Below, one piece after another: positions 15,934 through 23,860 of a stretch of 64,000 bases of DNA. The DNA lies in the NCBI RefSeq assembly GCF_019970065.1, contig NZ_JAHXYH010000005.1:186001-250000 (forward strand). The letters are read 5' to 3'. How positions within the stretch are numbered: position 1 is the first letter of the stretch; every line of letters starts with the position of its first letter. Under the pieces are notes generated by a model, which was not told the origin of the DNA, made no database searches, and saw only the letters and a list, made by a program, of their open reading frames with translations. The DNA is from Chryseobacterium sp. OSA05B (lineage in GTDB: Bacteria > Bacteroidota > Bacteroidia > Flavobacteriales > Weeksellaceae). The translations under genes were made by a program, and so were the position numbers.

Positions 15934-16302
15934 TTAAAGTACTTCAGGAGCTAATGAAATGATTTTCATATATTCTTTGTCTCTCAACTCACGAGCAACT
16001 GGTCCGAAAACACGCGTTCCTCTCATTTCTCCCGCTGCGTTTAGTAATACACAAGCATTGTCTTCGAATTTGATGTATGAACCATCTTTTCTTCTTACTG
16101 CTTTTTTAGTTCTTACTACTACAGCTTTAGATACCTGACCTTTTTTAGCATTTCCTGATGGCGTAGAATCCTTGATAGTAACAACGATTTTATCACCAAC
16201 TGAAGCATATCTTCTTCTGGTTCCTCCCAGAACTCTGATAACTAGTACTTCTTTCGCACCTGTGTTATCAGCAACTTTTAATCTTGATTCTGTTTGTAAC
16301 AT
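15934..16302 (-). CDS. rplN: 50S ribosomal protein L14 (uL14)
   Basis: L14 sits at the subunit interface and forms bridge contacts with 16S rRNA. The 122-residue protein begins MLQTESRLKVADNTGAKEV and contains the L14 signature around residues 60-85 (VVVRTKKAVRRKDGSYIKF). It starts 2 bases after rpsQ stops. Confidence 0.97.
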   Translation of the reverse strand: MLQTESRLKVADNTGAKEVLVIRVLGGTRRRYASVGDKIVVTIKDSTPSGNAKKGQVSKAVVVRTKKAVRRKDGSYIKFEDNACVLLNAAGEMRGTRVFGPVARELRDKEYMKIISLAPEVL

Positions 16303-16304
16303 TA

Positions 16305-16559
16305 TTACTTAGCTTTTTCAATGATTCTTACTAATCTCCATCTCTTGCTCTTGCTCAAAGGTCTAGTTTCTTGGATAAGAACTGTATCTCCTTCTGTGCA
16401 TTCGTTGTTCTCGTCGTGTGCAGTATATTTTTTCGTCTTTAATACGAATTTACCGTACATCGGGTGCTTCACTCTCGTAGTCTCACTTACAACAATGGTC
16501 TTTTCCATTTTATTGCTGGAAACTATTCCGATTCTTTCTTTTCTTAAGTTTCTTTCCAT
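16305..16559 (-). CDS. rpsQ: 30S ribosomal protein S17 (uS17)
   Basis: S17 is a primary binder of the 5' domain of 16S rRNA. The 84-residue OB-fold protein shows KTIVVSETTRVKHPMYGKF and the C-terminal GDTVLIQETRPLSKSKRWRL. It equals the E. coli length and lies 14 bases after rpmC. Confidence 0.97.
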   Translation of the reverse strand: MERNLRKERIGIVSSNKMEKTIVVSETTRVKHPMYGKFVLKTKKYTAHDENNECTEGDTVLIQETRPLSKSKRWRLVRIIEKAK

Positions 16560-16573
16560 AATGTATGAAAATC

Positions 16574-16762
16574 TTATTGTTGTTTAGTGGTTAACTCAGT
16601 GTTTAGTCTAGCGATCGATCTTCTCAAATCTCTGATTTGAATCGGGTTTTCAATTGGACTGATCTTGTGAGCCAATTTCAGTTTTGAATATTGAGTTTTC
16701 AATTCAGCAAGTTTTGCTTGAATATCACCCGCGCTTAAATTTTTAATATCAGCTTGTTTCAT
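16574..16762 (-). CDS. rpmC: 50S ribosomal protein L29 (uL29)
   Basis: L29 is a two-helix protein near the tunnel exit and part of the docking site for SRP and trigger factor. The 62-residue length and the conserved RDLRRSIARLNTELTTK near the C-terminus identify it. It lies 11 bases downstream of rplP. Confidence 0.96.
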   Translation of the reverse strand: MKQADIKNLSAGDIQAKLAELKTQYSKLKLAHKISPIENPIQIRDLRRSIARLNTELTTKQQ

Positions 16763-16773
16763 TGTATCAAAGA

Positions 16774-17199
16774 TTATAGAGGTTTAACAAAATCGTTAGC
16801 AACTACGAATTTAGTAATTACCGGTAATTTCTGTGCAGCAAGTCTTAAAGCTTCCTTAGCGATCTCGTAAGATACTCCTCCGATTTCGAACATGATTTTA
16901 CCTGGTTTTACTACAGCTACCCAATATTCCACAGCACCTTTACCTTTACCCATCCTTACTTCGGCTGGTTTCTTAGTAATAGGCTTATCCGGGAAGATTT
17001 TGATCCATAGCTGACCTTCTCTCTTCATATATCTAGTCGCAGCGATACGAGCAGCTTCGATTTGTCTTGCAGTGATCCAAGCACCTTCTATAGCTTTGAT
17101 TCCAAATGTTCCGTAAGCCAGTTGATTACCTCTTTGAGCAATCCCCTTCATCTTCATCTTGTGAACTCTACGGAATTTGGTTCTTTTTGGTTGTAACAT
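16774..17199 (-). CDS. rplP: 50S ribosomal protein L16 (uL16)
   Basis: L16 contacts the A-site tRNA elbow and supports peptidyl-transferase centre architecture. The 141-residue protein starts MLQPKRTKFRRVHKMKMKG and contains RMGKGKGAVEYWVAVVKPG. It is separated from rpsC by 98 bases that hold a heptamer microsatellite. Confidence 0.97.
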   Translation of the reverse strand: MLQPKRTKFRRVHKMKMKGIAQRGNQLAYGTFGIKAIEGAWITARQIEAARIAATRYMKREGQLWIKIFPDKPITKKPAEVRMGKGKGAVEYWVAVVKPGKIMFEIGGVSYEIAKEALRLAAQKLPVITKFVVANDFVKPL

Positions 17200-17209
17200 A
17201 ATTTCTAAA

Positions 17210-17243
17210 TTTTAGATTTTAGATTTTAGATTTTAGATTTTTT
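17210..17243 (-). repeat. TTTTAGA heptamer microsatellite in the rpsC-rplP spacer
   Basis: Four tandem copies of TTTTAGA plus a partial unit lie about 10 bases before the rplP start codon. Slippage here would alter spacer length inside the S10 operon and is likely to vary among strains. Confidence 0.8.
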
Positions 17244-17297
17244 ATATTTTAAAAAAGTAACGGTAATTTAAAATTCAAAATTTCTAACCTAAAATTT

Positions 17298-18047
17298 TTA
17301 ATTATTATTGTTATTATTGTTATTTTTTCTAGGTCTTCTGTTATCTCGGTCTCCACCTCTGTTTCCGCCTCCTGAAGGACCTCCTTTTTTCTGTTGTCCC
17401 ACTAGTGGAGAAAGGTCTCTTTTACCGTAAACCTCTCCTTTCATGATCCAAACTTTCACTCCTAATCTACCGTAAGTAGTGTGAGCTTCAGCCCAGTGGT
17501 AATCGATATCAGCTCTGAAAGTAGACAAAGGAATTCTTCCGTCTTTGAAAGATTCGCTTCTTGCCATTTCAGCACCGTTCAATCTACCAGAGATCTGAAC
17601 TTTGATACCTTCAGCACCCATTCTCATTGTACTTGCCATCGCCATTTTAACAGCTCTTCTGTAAGAAATTCTGTTTTCAATCTGCTTAGAGATGCTATCT
17701 GCTACTAGTACTGCGTCAAGTTCAGGTCTTTTGATTTCGAAAATGTTGATTTGAATATCCTTACCTGTAAGTTTCTTCAATTCTTCTTTCAATTTATCAA
17801 CTTCCTGACCTCCTTTACCGATGATAAGTCCCGGTCTAGCAGTAGTAATAGTTACTGTAACTAATTTTAAAGTTCTTTCAATATAAATTTTTGAAATACC
17901 ACCTTTAGATAATCTAGCTTCAAGGTATCTTCTGATTTTGTAGTCTTCAGCGATTCTGTCTCCATAATCTTTACCACCAAACCAGTTTGAATCCCATCCT
18001 CTGATGATACCTAATCTGTTACCAATTGGATTTGTCTTCTGTCCCAT
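17298..18047 (-). CDS. rpsC: 30S ribosomal protein S3 (uS3)
   Basis: S3 forms part of the mRNA entry channel and helicase. The 249-residue protein starts MGQKTNPIGNRLGIIRGWDS and has the KH domain (GLIIGKGGQEVDKLKEEL, about residues 77-94) and the S3 C-terminal domain with GVKVWIMKGEVYG. It carries a Gly/Arg/Asn tail that ends in eight consecutive Asn codons, longer than in E. coli (233 residues). It lies 7 bases after rplV. Confidence 0.97.
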   Translation of the reverse strand: MGQKTNPIGNRLGIIRGWDSNWFGGKDYGDRIAEDYKIRRYLEARLSKGGISKIYIERTLKLVTVTITTARPGLIIGKGGQEVDKLKEELKKLTGKDIQINIFEIKRPELDAVLVADSISKQIENRISYRRAVKMAMASTMRMGAEGIKVQISGRLNGAEMARSESFKDGRIPLSTFRADIDYHWAEAHTTYGRLGVKVWIMKGEVYGKRDLSPLVGQQKKGGPSGGGNRGGDRDNRRPRKNNNNNNNN

Positions 18048-18054
18048 ACCTTGA

Positions 18055-18453
18055 TTAATTTTCTTTATTACCTAAGATTAATGTAATGTGGTTTGATCTT
18101 TTTCTGATTCTATACCCTCTACCTTGTGGAGCTGGTCTTAGTCTCTTCAATTGTCTTGCACTGTCTACAAAAATTTCTTTAACGATAAGATTAGCTTCTT
18201 CGATATCAGCACCTTCGTTTTTAGCTTGCCAGTTGGCCATTGCTGAAAGTAAAACTTTTTCTAATTTATTAGAAGCGTCTTTCTTTGAATATTTTAGGAT
18301 GTATAAAGCTTTGTCTACTTCTACGCCTCTGATGATATCAGCTACTAATCTCATCTTTCTTGGAGAAGAAGGGCAATCGTTATGTAATGCTTTTACTACA
18401 TCTTGATTTGTTAATTTACGTGCTAATGCACTTTCTCTTTTTCTTGATCCCAT
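18055..18453 (-). CDS. rplV: 50S ribosomal protein L22 (uL22)
   Basis: L22 lines the nascent peptide exit tunnel. The 132-residue protein has the core SSPRKMRLVADIIRGVEVDKAL and the hairpin tip region RLRPAPQGRGYRIRKRSNHITL, which reaches the tunnel constriction. An extra N-terminal segment of about 20 residues makes it longer than the E. coli 110. It lies 2 bases after rpsS. Confidence 0.97.
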   Translation of the reverse strand: MGSRKRESALARKLTNQDVVKALHNDCPSSPRKMRLVADIIRGVEVDKALYILKYSKKDASNKLEKVLLSAMANWQAKNEGADIEEANLIVKEIFVDSARQLKRLRPAPQGRGYRIRKRSNHITLILGNKEN

Positions 18454-18455
18454 GA

Positions 18456-18734
18456 TTATCTACTTCCTTTGTTTTTATTACCACCATGACCTCTGAAAGA
18501 TCTTGTTGGAGAAAATTCGCCTAACTTGTGACCAACCATGTTTTCTGTAACATAAACAGGGATAAAAGATTTCCCGTTGTGTACAGCAATAGTTTGTCCT
18601 ACGAAGTCTGGAGAGATCATAGACGCTCTAGACCAAGTTTTGATAACTGTCTTCTTACCAGACTCTATGTTTGTCTGAACCTTCTTATCTAAAGTATGAT
18701 GAATGAATGGTCCTTTTTTAAGTGATCTTGCCAT
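18456..18734 (-). CDS. rpsS: 30S ribosomal protein S19 (uS19)
   Basis: S19 pairs with S13 in the small-subunit head and forms intersubunit bridges. The 92-residue length equals that of E. coli. MARSLKKGPF at the start and the S19 signature VGHKLGEFSPTRSFRGHGG near the C-terminus identify it. It lies 2 bases after rplB. Confidence 0.97.
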   Translation of the reverse strand: MARSLKKGPFIHHTLDKKVQTNIESGKKTVIKTWSRASMISPDFVGQTIAVHNGKSFIPVYVTENMVGHKLGEFSPTRSFRGHGGNKNKGSR

Positions 18735-18736
18735 AA

Positions 18737-19558
18737 TTATTTACGTTTAGATATGATATGACGGTTAGACGCTTTGTTTTTCTTTCTGGTTTTGTAACCT
18801 TTAGCAGGCATACCATTTCTAGATCTTGGGTGACCTCCTGAAGAACGACCTTCACCACCTCCCATTGGGTGATCTACAGGGTTCATTACTACCGGTCTAG
18901 TTCTAGGTCTTCTACCTAACCATCTGCTTCTACCAGCCTTACCTGAAACAGTTAACTGATGATCAGAGTTAGAAACAGATCCAATCATTGCATAACATTC
19001 AGTAAGGATCATTCTTGATTCTCCTGAAGGCAATTTGATGATTGCATATTTTCCGTCTCTTGAAGTAAGTTGAGCTGAAGAACCAGCACTTCTTGCTAAA
19101 ATAGCACCTTGTCCAGGCTTCATTTCAACACAAGAAATAACAGTACCCAATGGAATATTTTTCAATTTCATTGCGTTACCGATATTCGGTTCTACGCTTT
19201 CTCCTGAAACTACCTTCTGATCTACTTTGATACCGTTTGGAGCGATGATGTATCTCTTCTCTCCGTCTGCGTACTCTAATAAAGCGATAAATGCAGTTCT
19301 GTTTGGATCATATTCTACAGTTTTTACCGTTGCTTCAACATCATGCTTGTTTCTTTTGAAGTCGATAATTCTGTATTTCTTTTTGTGTCCACCTCCGGTG
19401 TAACGCATGGTCATTTTACCAGTTTGGTTACGTCCACCTGACTTACTAATACCAACTGTTAGAGATTTCTCTGGTTTGTTGGTAGTAATTTCCTCAAAAT
19501 TGTTAACAATTCTGAATCTCTGTCCTGGGGTGATAGGTTTTAATTTTCTAACAGACAT
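18737..19558 (-). CDS. rplB: 50S ribosomal protein L2 (uL2)
   Basis: L2 is essential for peptidyl transfer and subunit association. The 273 residues equal the E. coli length. The C-terminal signature VVMNPVDHPMGGGEGRS (about residues 223-239) contains the conserved His that supports catalysis. It lies 22 bases after rplW. Confidence 0.98.
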   Translation of the reverse strand: MSVRKLKPITPGQRFRIVNNFEEITTNKPEKSLTVGISKSGGRNQTGKMTMRYTGGGHKKKYRIIDFKRNKHDVEATVKTVEYDPNRTAFIALLEYADGEKRYIIAPNGIKVDQKVVSGESVEPNIGNAMKLKNIPLGTVISCVEMKPGQGAILARSAGSSAQLTSRDGKYAIIKLPSGESRMILTECYAMIGSVSNSDHQLTVSGKAGRSRWLGRRPRTRPVVMNPVDHPMGGGEGRSSGGHPRSRNGMPAKGYKTRKKNKASNRHIISKRK

Positions 19559-19580
19559 TACTATTATTTATAATTAATAA

Positions 19581-19871
19581 TTAATTTACAGCAAAAATAT
19601 CGATAACCTCACCTTCAACAAGCTTGATTACCGCCTTTTTCAATTTGTTTGTCTTTCCTACTTGAAGACCTTTTTTAGTGTATTTCGAAGAAACCTTCGG
19701 AGCATAAATCATTGTATTAACGTCTGCTACTTTTACACCGTAAGCTGCTTCAACAGCTTTTTTAATCTGGATCTTATTAGCCTTAGGATCTACTAAGAAA
19801 GAATAAGAACCTCTTAAATCTGTAAGGTAATTAGCCTTTTCTGAGATAACTGGTTTAATAATAAGTGACAT
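19581..19871 (-). CDS. rplW: 50S ribosomal protein L23 (uL23)
   Basis: L23 forms the main docking site for trigger factor and SRP at the exit tunnel. The 96-residue protein starts MSLIIKPVISEKANYL and includes KANKIQIKKAVEAAYGVKV. It begins 3 bases after the rplD stop. Confidence 0.96.
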   Translation of the reverse strand: MSLIIKPVISEKANYLTDLRGSYSFLVDPKANKIQIKKAVEAAYGVKVADVNTMIYAPKVSSKYTKKGLQVGKTNKLKKAVIKLVEGEVIDIFAVN

Positions 19872-19874
19872 GAT

Positions 19875-20504
19875 TTATTTCTTTAAATTTTCCTGGAATT
19901 TTTCAACTGCACCTTCTAAGAATACGATCTCACCTGCATTCATTAAGTCATATGAACTAATTTCGTTGAAGTTCATTACTTTAGTTTTAGGTAAGTTTCT
20001 TGAAGACAAATACACATTCTTGTTAGCTTCAGGAAGAACGAATAGAGATTTCTTATCGTTCAATGCCAATGCATTTAAGATAGAGATAAAATCTTTAGTT
20101 TTAGGAGCGCTTAAGCTCATATCTTCCATTACTCTGATGCTGTTGTCTCTCATTTTCTGAGATAAAACAGATTTTTTAGCTAATCTCTTAAGAGCTTTGT
20201 TCAATTTGAATCTGTAGTCTCTTGGTTTTGGTCCGAATACTCTACCTCCACCTCTGAAAGTTGGAGATTTGATATCACCATATCTAGCAGAACCAGATCC
20301 TTTTTGCTTCTTAAGTTTTTTAGTAGAAGCAGTAATTTCGCTTCTTTCTTTTGATTTATGAGTCCCTTGTCTCTGTGCTGCAAGGTACTGTTTAACTTCT
20401 AAGTAAACCGCGTGCTGATTTGGCTCAATTCCGAATACTGATTCGTCTAGAGTTACTTTTCTTCCGGTCTCTTTTCCTGATGTATTTAATACTACTAGTT
20501 CCAT
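19875..20504 (-). CDS. rplD: 50S ribosomal protein L4 (uL4)
   Basis: L4 extends into the exit tunnel and in E. coli represses the S10 operon through its leader. The 209-residue protein includes the conserved basic loop with KQKGSGSARYGDIKSPTFRG (about residues 68-87). Its start overlaps the rplC stop by 10 bases, so the two are translationally coupled. The structured leader before rplC would be the natural place for feedback control. Confidence 0.97.
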   Translation of the reverse strand: MELVVLNTSGKETGRKVTLDESVFGIEPNQHAVYLEVKQYLAAQRQGTHKSKERSEITASTKKLKKQKGSGSARYGDIKSPTFRGGGRVFGPKPRDYRFKLNKALKRLAKKSVLSQKMRDNSIRVMEDMSLSAPKTKDFISILNALALNDKKSLFVLPEANKNVYLSSRNLPKTKVMNFNEISSYDLMNAGEIVFLEGAVEKFQENLKK

Positions 20505-21121
20505 TTTCTGATAATTACATAAGAATTTTTAGCTCCCGGAACAGCACCTTTTACTACTAAAAGATTTTGTTCTTGATCCACTTTTAATACTTGAAGGTTT
20601 TGAACAGTCACCTGCTTACCTCCCATTCTACCCGCCATTCTCATTCCTTTGAATACTCTTGAAGGATCCGATCCAGCACCGATAGAACCTGGAGCTCTAA
20701 GTCTGTTGTGCTGACCATGAGTAGCTTGCATTACACCTCCAAAGCCATGTCTTTTAACAACACCTTGGAAACCTTTACCTTTTGAAGTTCCTGTTACGTC
20801 AACGAATTCACCTTCAGCGAATAAGTTCACTTTTACTTCTTCTCCTACTTTTACTTCGTCTACGAATTCTCTGTAGAATTCTACCAACTTAGCTTTTGGA
20901 GCAGAACCAGCCTTTTTGAAATGGCCAGCTAACGCTTTACCTACGTTCTTTTCACTCTTGTCATCGAAACCTAACTGAACTGACTTGTAGCCGTCCTTTT
21001 CTATGGTTCTGACCTGTAAAACCGAGCATGGACCCGCCTGAATAACTGTACAAGGAATGTTTTTTCCTTCTTCGTTAAACAAAGACGTCATACCGATTTT
21101 TTTACCAATAATACCTGACAT
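20495..21121 (-). CDS. rplC: 50S ribosomal protein L3 (uL3)
   Basis: L3 reaches the peptidyl-transferase centre and starts large-subunit assembly. The 208-residue protein begins MSGIIGKKIGMTSLFNEEG and contains the L3 signature FADVTGTSKGKGFQG-like segment FVDVTGTSKGKGFQGVVKRH (about residues 106-125). It is the first gene of this S10 unit because rpsJ is located 17 kb away. A strong promoter and a roughly 100-base leader precede it. Confidence 0.97.
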   Translation of the reverse strand: MSGIIGKKIGMTSLFNEEGKNIPCTVIQAGPCSVLQVRTIEKDGYKSVQLGFDDKSEKNVGKALAGHFKKAGSAPKAKLVEFYREFVDEVKVGEEVKVNLFAEGEFVDVTGTSKGKGFQGVVKRHGFGGVMQATHGQHNRLRAPGSIGAGSDPSRVFKGMRMAGRMGGKQVTVQNLQVLKVDQEQNLLVVKGAVPGAKNSYVIIRKWN

Positions 21122-21161
21122 TGTTTATGTTATAATAAAATTTATCTTTCTATTTCTACAT

Positions 21162-21218
21162 TTTTAGGAAGTCTGAAGTAATTTCTACTTTTGATATAGG
21201 CATACTACGCCCCTAAAA
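21162..21218 (-). promoter_or_regulatory. Structured leader RNA before rplC
   Basis: An outer 7-bp stem (TTTTAGG at 21162-21168 with CCTAAAA at 21212-21218) encloses two small hairpins: AAGTA/TACTT (21176-21190, 5-base loop) and GGC/GCC (21199-21211, 7-base loop). This makes a compact three-way junction inside the predicted 5' leader. It is a candidate ribosomal-protein autoregulatory element, with L4 the obvious ligand by analogy. The stems are short and covariation was not tested. Confidence 0.4.
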
Positions 21219-21227
21219 TGGAGTGTG

Positions 21228-21258
21228 CAAATTTATGAATATTTTTATAACTGACAAA
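21228..21258 (-). promoter_or_regulatory. Promoter of the S10-spc-alpha operon
   Basis: On the minus strand TTTG (21258-21255), a 19-base spacer and TAAATTTG (21235-21228) exactly fit the Bacteroidota promoter consensus. Transcription would start near 21221 and give a leader of about 100 bases before rplC. Confidence 0.8.
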
Positions 21259-21368
21259 TATTTTGAGTAAAATATTTTGATTTTTAATCGATTAGATCAT
21301 TTTGAAAAAATCCGGATGAAATTTTCAGAGAAATTATTTTGTCCTTAAAAAAGAAATGAAGCAGAAAT

Positions 21369-22133
21369 TTATTTCACGATAACCGAAACCCCTATTTCTT
21401 CCAGGCCGGCTTTATCTTCATCGCAAATCCCATTATCCGTGATCAGATAATCTATTTTATCCAGAGGCGCGATCTTGCCGAAACCTTTTTTGTTCAGTTT
21501 AGAAGAGTCACCAAGAATGACCACCTTTTCCGAGCATTCTATCATAAGCTGATTCAAATGAGCTTCAGCGGCATTTGAAGTACTGATCCCGAATTCCATA
21601 TCAATACCATCTACCCCAAGGAAGAGCTTATTACAGGAAAACTGTCTGAGGATCGTTTCTGAGATAGACCCTACAATAGAAGTAGAACTCTTCCTCACCT
21701 CCCCACCTAATTGTATAATATTAATATTAGGATTATTGCAAAGTTCCAGTGCCACCCTTAAAGAAGAAGTAAGAACCGTAAGCGGACCGAAATTCACCAG
21801 CATCCTCGCCAGATAATGCATCGTGGTTCCTGAAGCCAGAATGATACAGTCATTTTCCTGGATAAGCTGCAAAGCCGCTTTCGCAATATTCTGCTTCGCT
21901 TCTACATTGATGGTTTCCTTTTCATCTACGTTCCTTTCATAAGCATAACGCACATGCTTACTCGCACCTCCATGGTTTCGAAAAAGTAAACCCAGACTTT
22001 CGAGATAATTCAGATCCTTTCGAACCGTAACTGACGAAACATTAAGCTTCTCGCACAGATCCTGTACCAGAACATGCCCTTTTTCATCCAGTTCCTTTAA
22101 TATATCATCGTGCCTTGGTATTAACTTTTCCAT
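21369..22133 (-). CDS. glpR: DeoR-family transcriptional repressor, GlpR-like
   Basis: The 254-residue protein has an N-terminal DeoR helix-turn-helix (HDDILKELDEKGHVLVQDL and NVSSVTVRKDLNYLE, residues 8-46) and a C-terminal sugar-phosphate isomerase-like sensor domain (GTTMHYLARML, ILGDSSKLNKKGFGKI). It is divergent from glpD-glpK-glpF. The 117-base intergenic region contains repeated AAACGAAAC boxes typical of DeoR-family operators. I infer that it represses the glycerol genes and responds to glycerol-3-phosphate. Its specificity is inferred from context. Confidence 0.88.
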   Translation of the reverse strand: MEKLIPRHDDILKELDEKGHVLVQDLCEKLNVSSVTVRKDLNYLESLGLLFRNHGGASKHVRYAYERNVDEKETINVEAKQNIAKAALQLIQENDCIILASGTTMHYLARMLVNFGPLTVLTSSLRVALELCNNPNINIIQLGGEVRKSSTSIVGSISETILRQFSCNKLFLGVDGIDMEFGISTSNAAEAHLNQLMIECSEKVVILGDSSKLNKKGFGKIAPLDKIDYLITDNGICDEDKAGLEEIGVSVIVK

Positions 22134-22147
22134 TCTGATTCTTTCAT

Positions 22148-22155
22148 CAAAAATA
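22148..22155 (-). promoter_or_regulatory. Candidate -7 element for glpR
   Basis: On the minus strand this reads TATTTTTG, matching TAnnTTTG, 14 bases before the glpR start. No clear -33 TTG lies at the usual distance. Confidence 0.4.
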
Positions 22156-22200
22156 CCATTTTTTTCCGAGACCGATAAAATTTCATTTATTTTCTTTTTA

Positions 22201-22258
22201 GTTTCGTTTTTAATTTATACATTTGAAAACGAAACATAAACGAAACATTTATGAAACG
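22201..22258 (+). promoter_or_regulatory. glpD promoter with DeoR-type operator array
   Basis: The -7 element TACATTTG (22218-22225) is framed by a perfect 10-base inverted repeat, GTTTCGTTTT (22201-22210) and AAAACGAAAC (22226-22235). Two further direct copies of the half-site follow: AAACGAAAC at about 22238-22246 and GAAACGAAAC from 22253, the last overlapping the glpD start codon. This is a plausible multi-site GlpR operator covering promoter and translation start. Confidence 0.65.
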
Positions 22259-23849
22259 AAACGAAGAACTTAGTAAACTGACCAGTGTGCAGGAATGGGA
22301 CTTTATTGTCATAGGAGGTGGAGCCAGTGGTCTGGGCTCAGCATTAGATGCAGCCAGCAGAGGATTTAAAACCCTGCTCCTTGAGTCCCACGATTTTGCA
22401 AAAGCAACATCCAGCCGAAGCACCAAACTGGTGCACGGCGGTGTAAGATATCTTGCCCAGGGAGATGTAGGACTTGTAAAGGAAGCCCTGAAAGAAAGAG
22501 GACTGCTTGCCCAAAATGCAGCACATGTAGTCAAAAACCAGTCATTTATTATTCCCAACTATACATGGTGGGGAGGCATCTACTATAAGATAGGATTGTC
22601 TGTTTATGATTTCCTTGCCGGAAAACTCAGCCTTGGAAAAACAAAATACATCAGCAAAGCCAAAACCATTGAAAAGCTGCCGACAATTGAACAACACAAC
22701 CTCGCAAGCGGTGTGGTGTATCAGGACGGACAGTTTGACGATGCAAGATTAGCGATCAATCTTTCCCAGACTCTTATAGAAAAAGGAGGAAGTGCCGTTA
22801 ATTATATGAAAGTGACCGGCCTTCTGAAAAATGATTCCGGAAAAATAAATGGCGTAAAAGCAGAAGATCAGTTTTCAAACCAGCAGTATGAGCTTCGTAC
22901 AAAAGCAGTGATCAATGCAACAGGCGTATTCACGAATGATATTCTGAATATGAATAATCCTAAGCACGGTAAATTTGTCGTTCCAAGCCAGGGCATCCAT
23001 TTGGTATTGGATAAATCTTTTCTGAAAAGTGATGATGCCATCATGATCCCTAAAACATCAGACGGCAGAGTTCTTTTTGTGGTTCCATGGCACGACAGAG
23101 CATTGGTAGGAACAACGGACACCCTTCTGGAAAGCCCAAACTTTGAACCCCATGCTCTGGAATCTGAAATTAATTTCGTTCTGAATACAGCCAGACAATA
23201 TTTAGCGAAGAAACCAACGAGAGAAGACGTAAAATCTATGTTCGCCGGATTGAGACCGCTTGCCGCACCCAAAGAAGGAGGTAAAAACACAAAAGAAGTT
23301 TCCCGAAGCCACAAAGTCATTACTTCAGATACAGGATTGGTTTCCATCATCGGTGGAAAATGGACCACGTACCGTAAAATGGCACAGGACACTGTAGATA
23401 AAGCGGTAGAAATTCTTCATTTAAACGGAGGACCTTCTCAAACAGAAAACATGTCTATTCACGGGAATATAAAAGCAGAACTTGTAGACCGTACCAGCCA
23501 CCTTTATGTGTACGGATCTGATATCCCAGCTATAAAAGCATTGCAAAACAGCGACCCGCAATATTCCAAAAAGATACATCCCGATCATGCTTTCACTATT
23601 GCGGAAGCAGTTTGGGCCATAAGACATGAAATGGCAGAAACCATCGAAGACATTCTCGCCAGAAGAGTCCGACTTTTATTTTTAGACGCAAGAGCTGCTA
23701 TCGATAGTGCCCACACGATTGCACAGCTTATTGCCAAAGAAAAAGGATATTCTCAGGAATGGGCAAATGATCAGGAAAAAGAATTTATTGAATTAGCACA
23801 AGGATATTTATTAACGCCTTACTCTCCCAAAACTATTACTCATAACTAA
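22251..23849 (+). CDS. glpD: Glycerol-3-phosphate dehydrogenase (FAD-dependent)
   Basis: This membrane-associated flavoenzyme oxidises sn-glycerol-3-phosphate to dihydroxyacetone phosphate and passes electrons to quinone. The 532-residue protein has the FAD dinucleotide motif GGGASGLGSALDAASRG (about residues 24-40) and the substrate-region motif SRSTKLVHGGVRYL (about 55-68). C-terminal family features such as GGKWTTYRKMA also appear. It is the first gene of the glp operon, with 11 bases to glpK. The first codons lie inside the DeoR-type box array. Confidence 0.96.
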   Translation: MKRNEELSKLTSVQEWDFIVIGGGASGLGSALDAASRGFKTLLLESHDFAKATSSRSTKLVHGGVRYLAQGDVGLVKEALKERGLLAQNAAHVVKNQSFIIPNYTWWGGIYYKIGLSVYDFLAGKLSLGKTKYISKAKTIEKLPTIEQHNLASGVVYQDGQFDDARLAINLSQTLIEKGGSAVNYMKVTGLLKNDSGKINGVKAEDQFSNQQYELRTKAVINATGVFTNDILNMNNPKHGKFVVPSQGIHLVLDKSFLKSDDAIMIPKTSDGRVLFVVPWHDRALVGTTDTLLESPNFEPHALESEINFVLNTARQYLAKKPTREDVKSMFAGLRPLAAPKEGGKNTKEVSRSHKVITSDTGLVSIIGGKWTTYRKMAQDTVDKAVEILHLNGGPSQTENMSIHGNIKAELVDRTSHLYVYGSDIPAIKALQNSDPQYSKKIHPDHAFTIAEAVWAIRHEMAETIEDILARRVRLLFLDARAAIDSAHTIAQLIAKEKGYSQEWANDQEKEFIELAQGYLLTPYSPKTITHN

Positions 23850-23860
23850 AAATTTGCAGT

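Noticed and set aside
17210..17243. Possible CRISPR-like array
   Set aside because: The units are 7 bases, directly adjacent and without spacers, so it is a microsatellite. No CRISPR array or cas gene is visible anywhere in the window.
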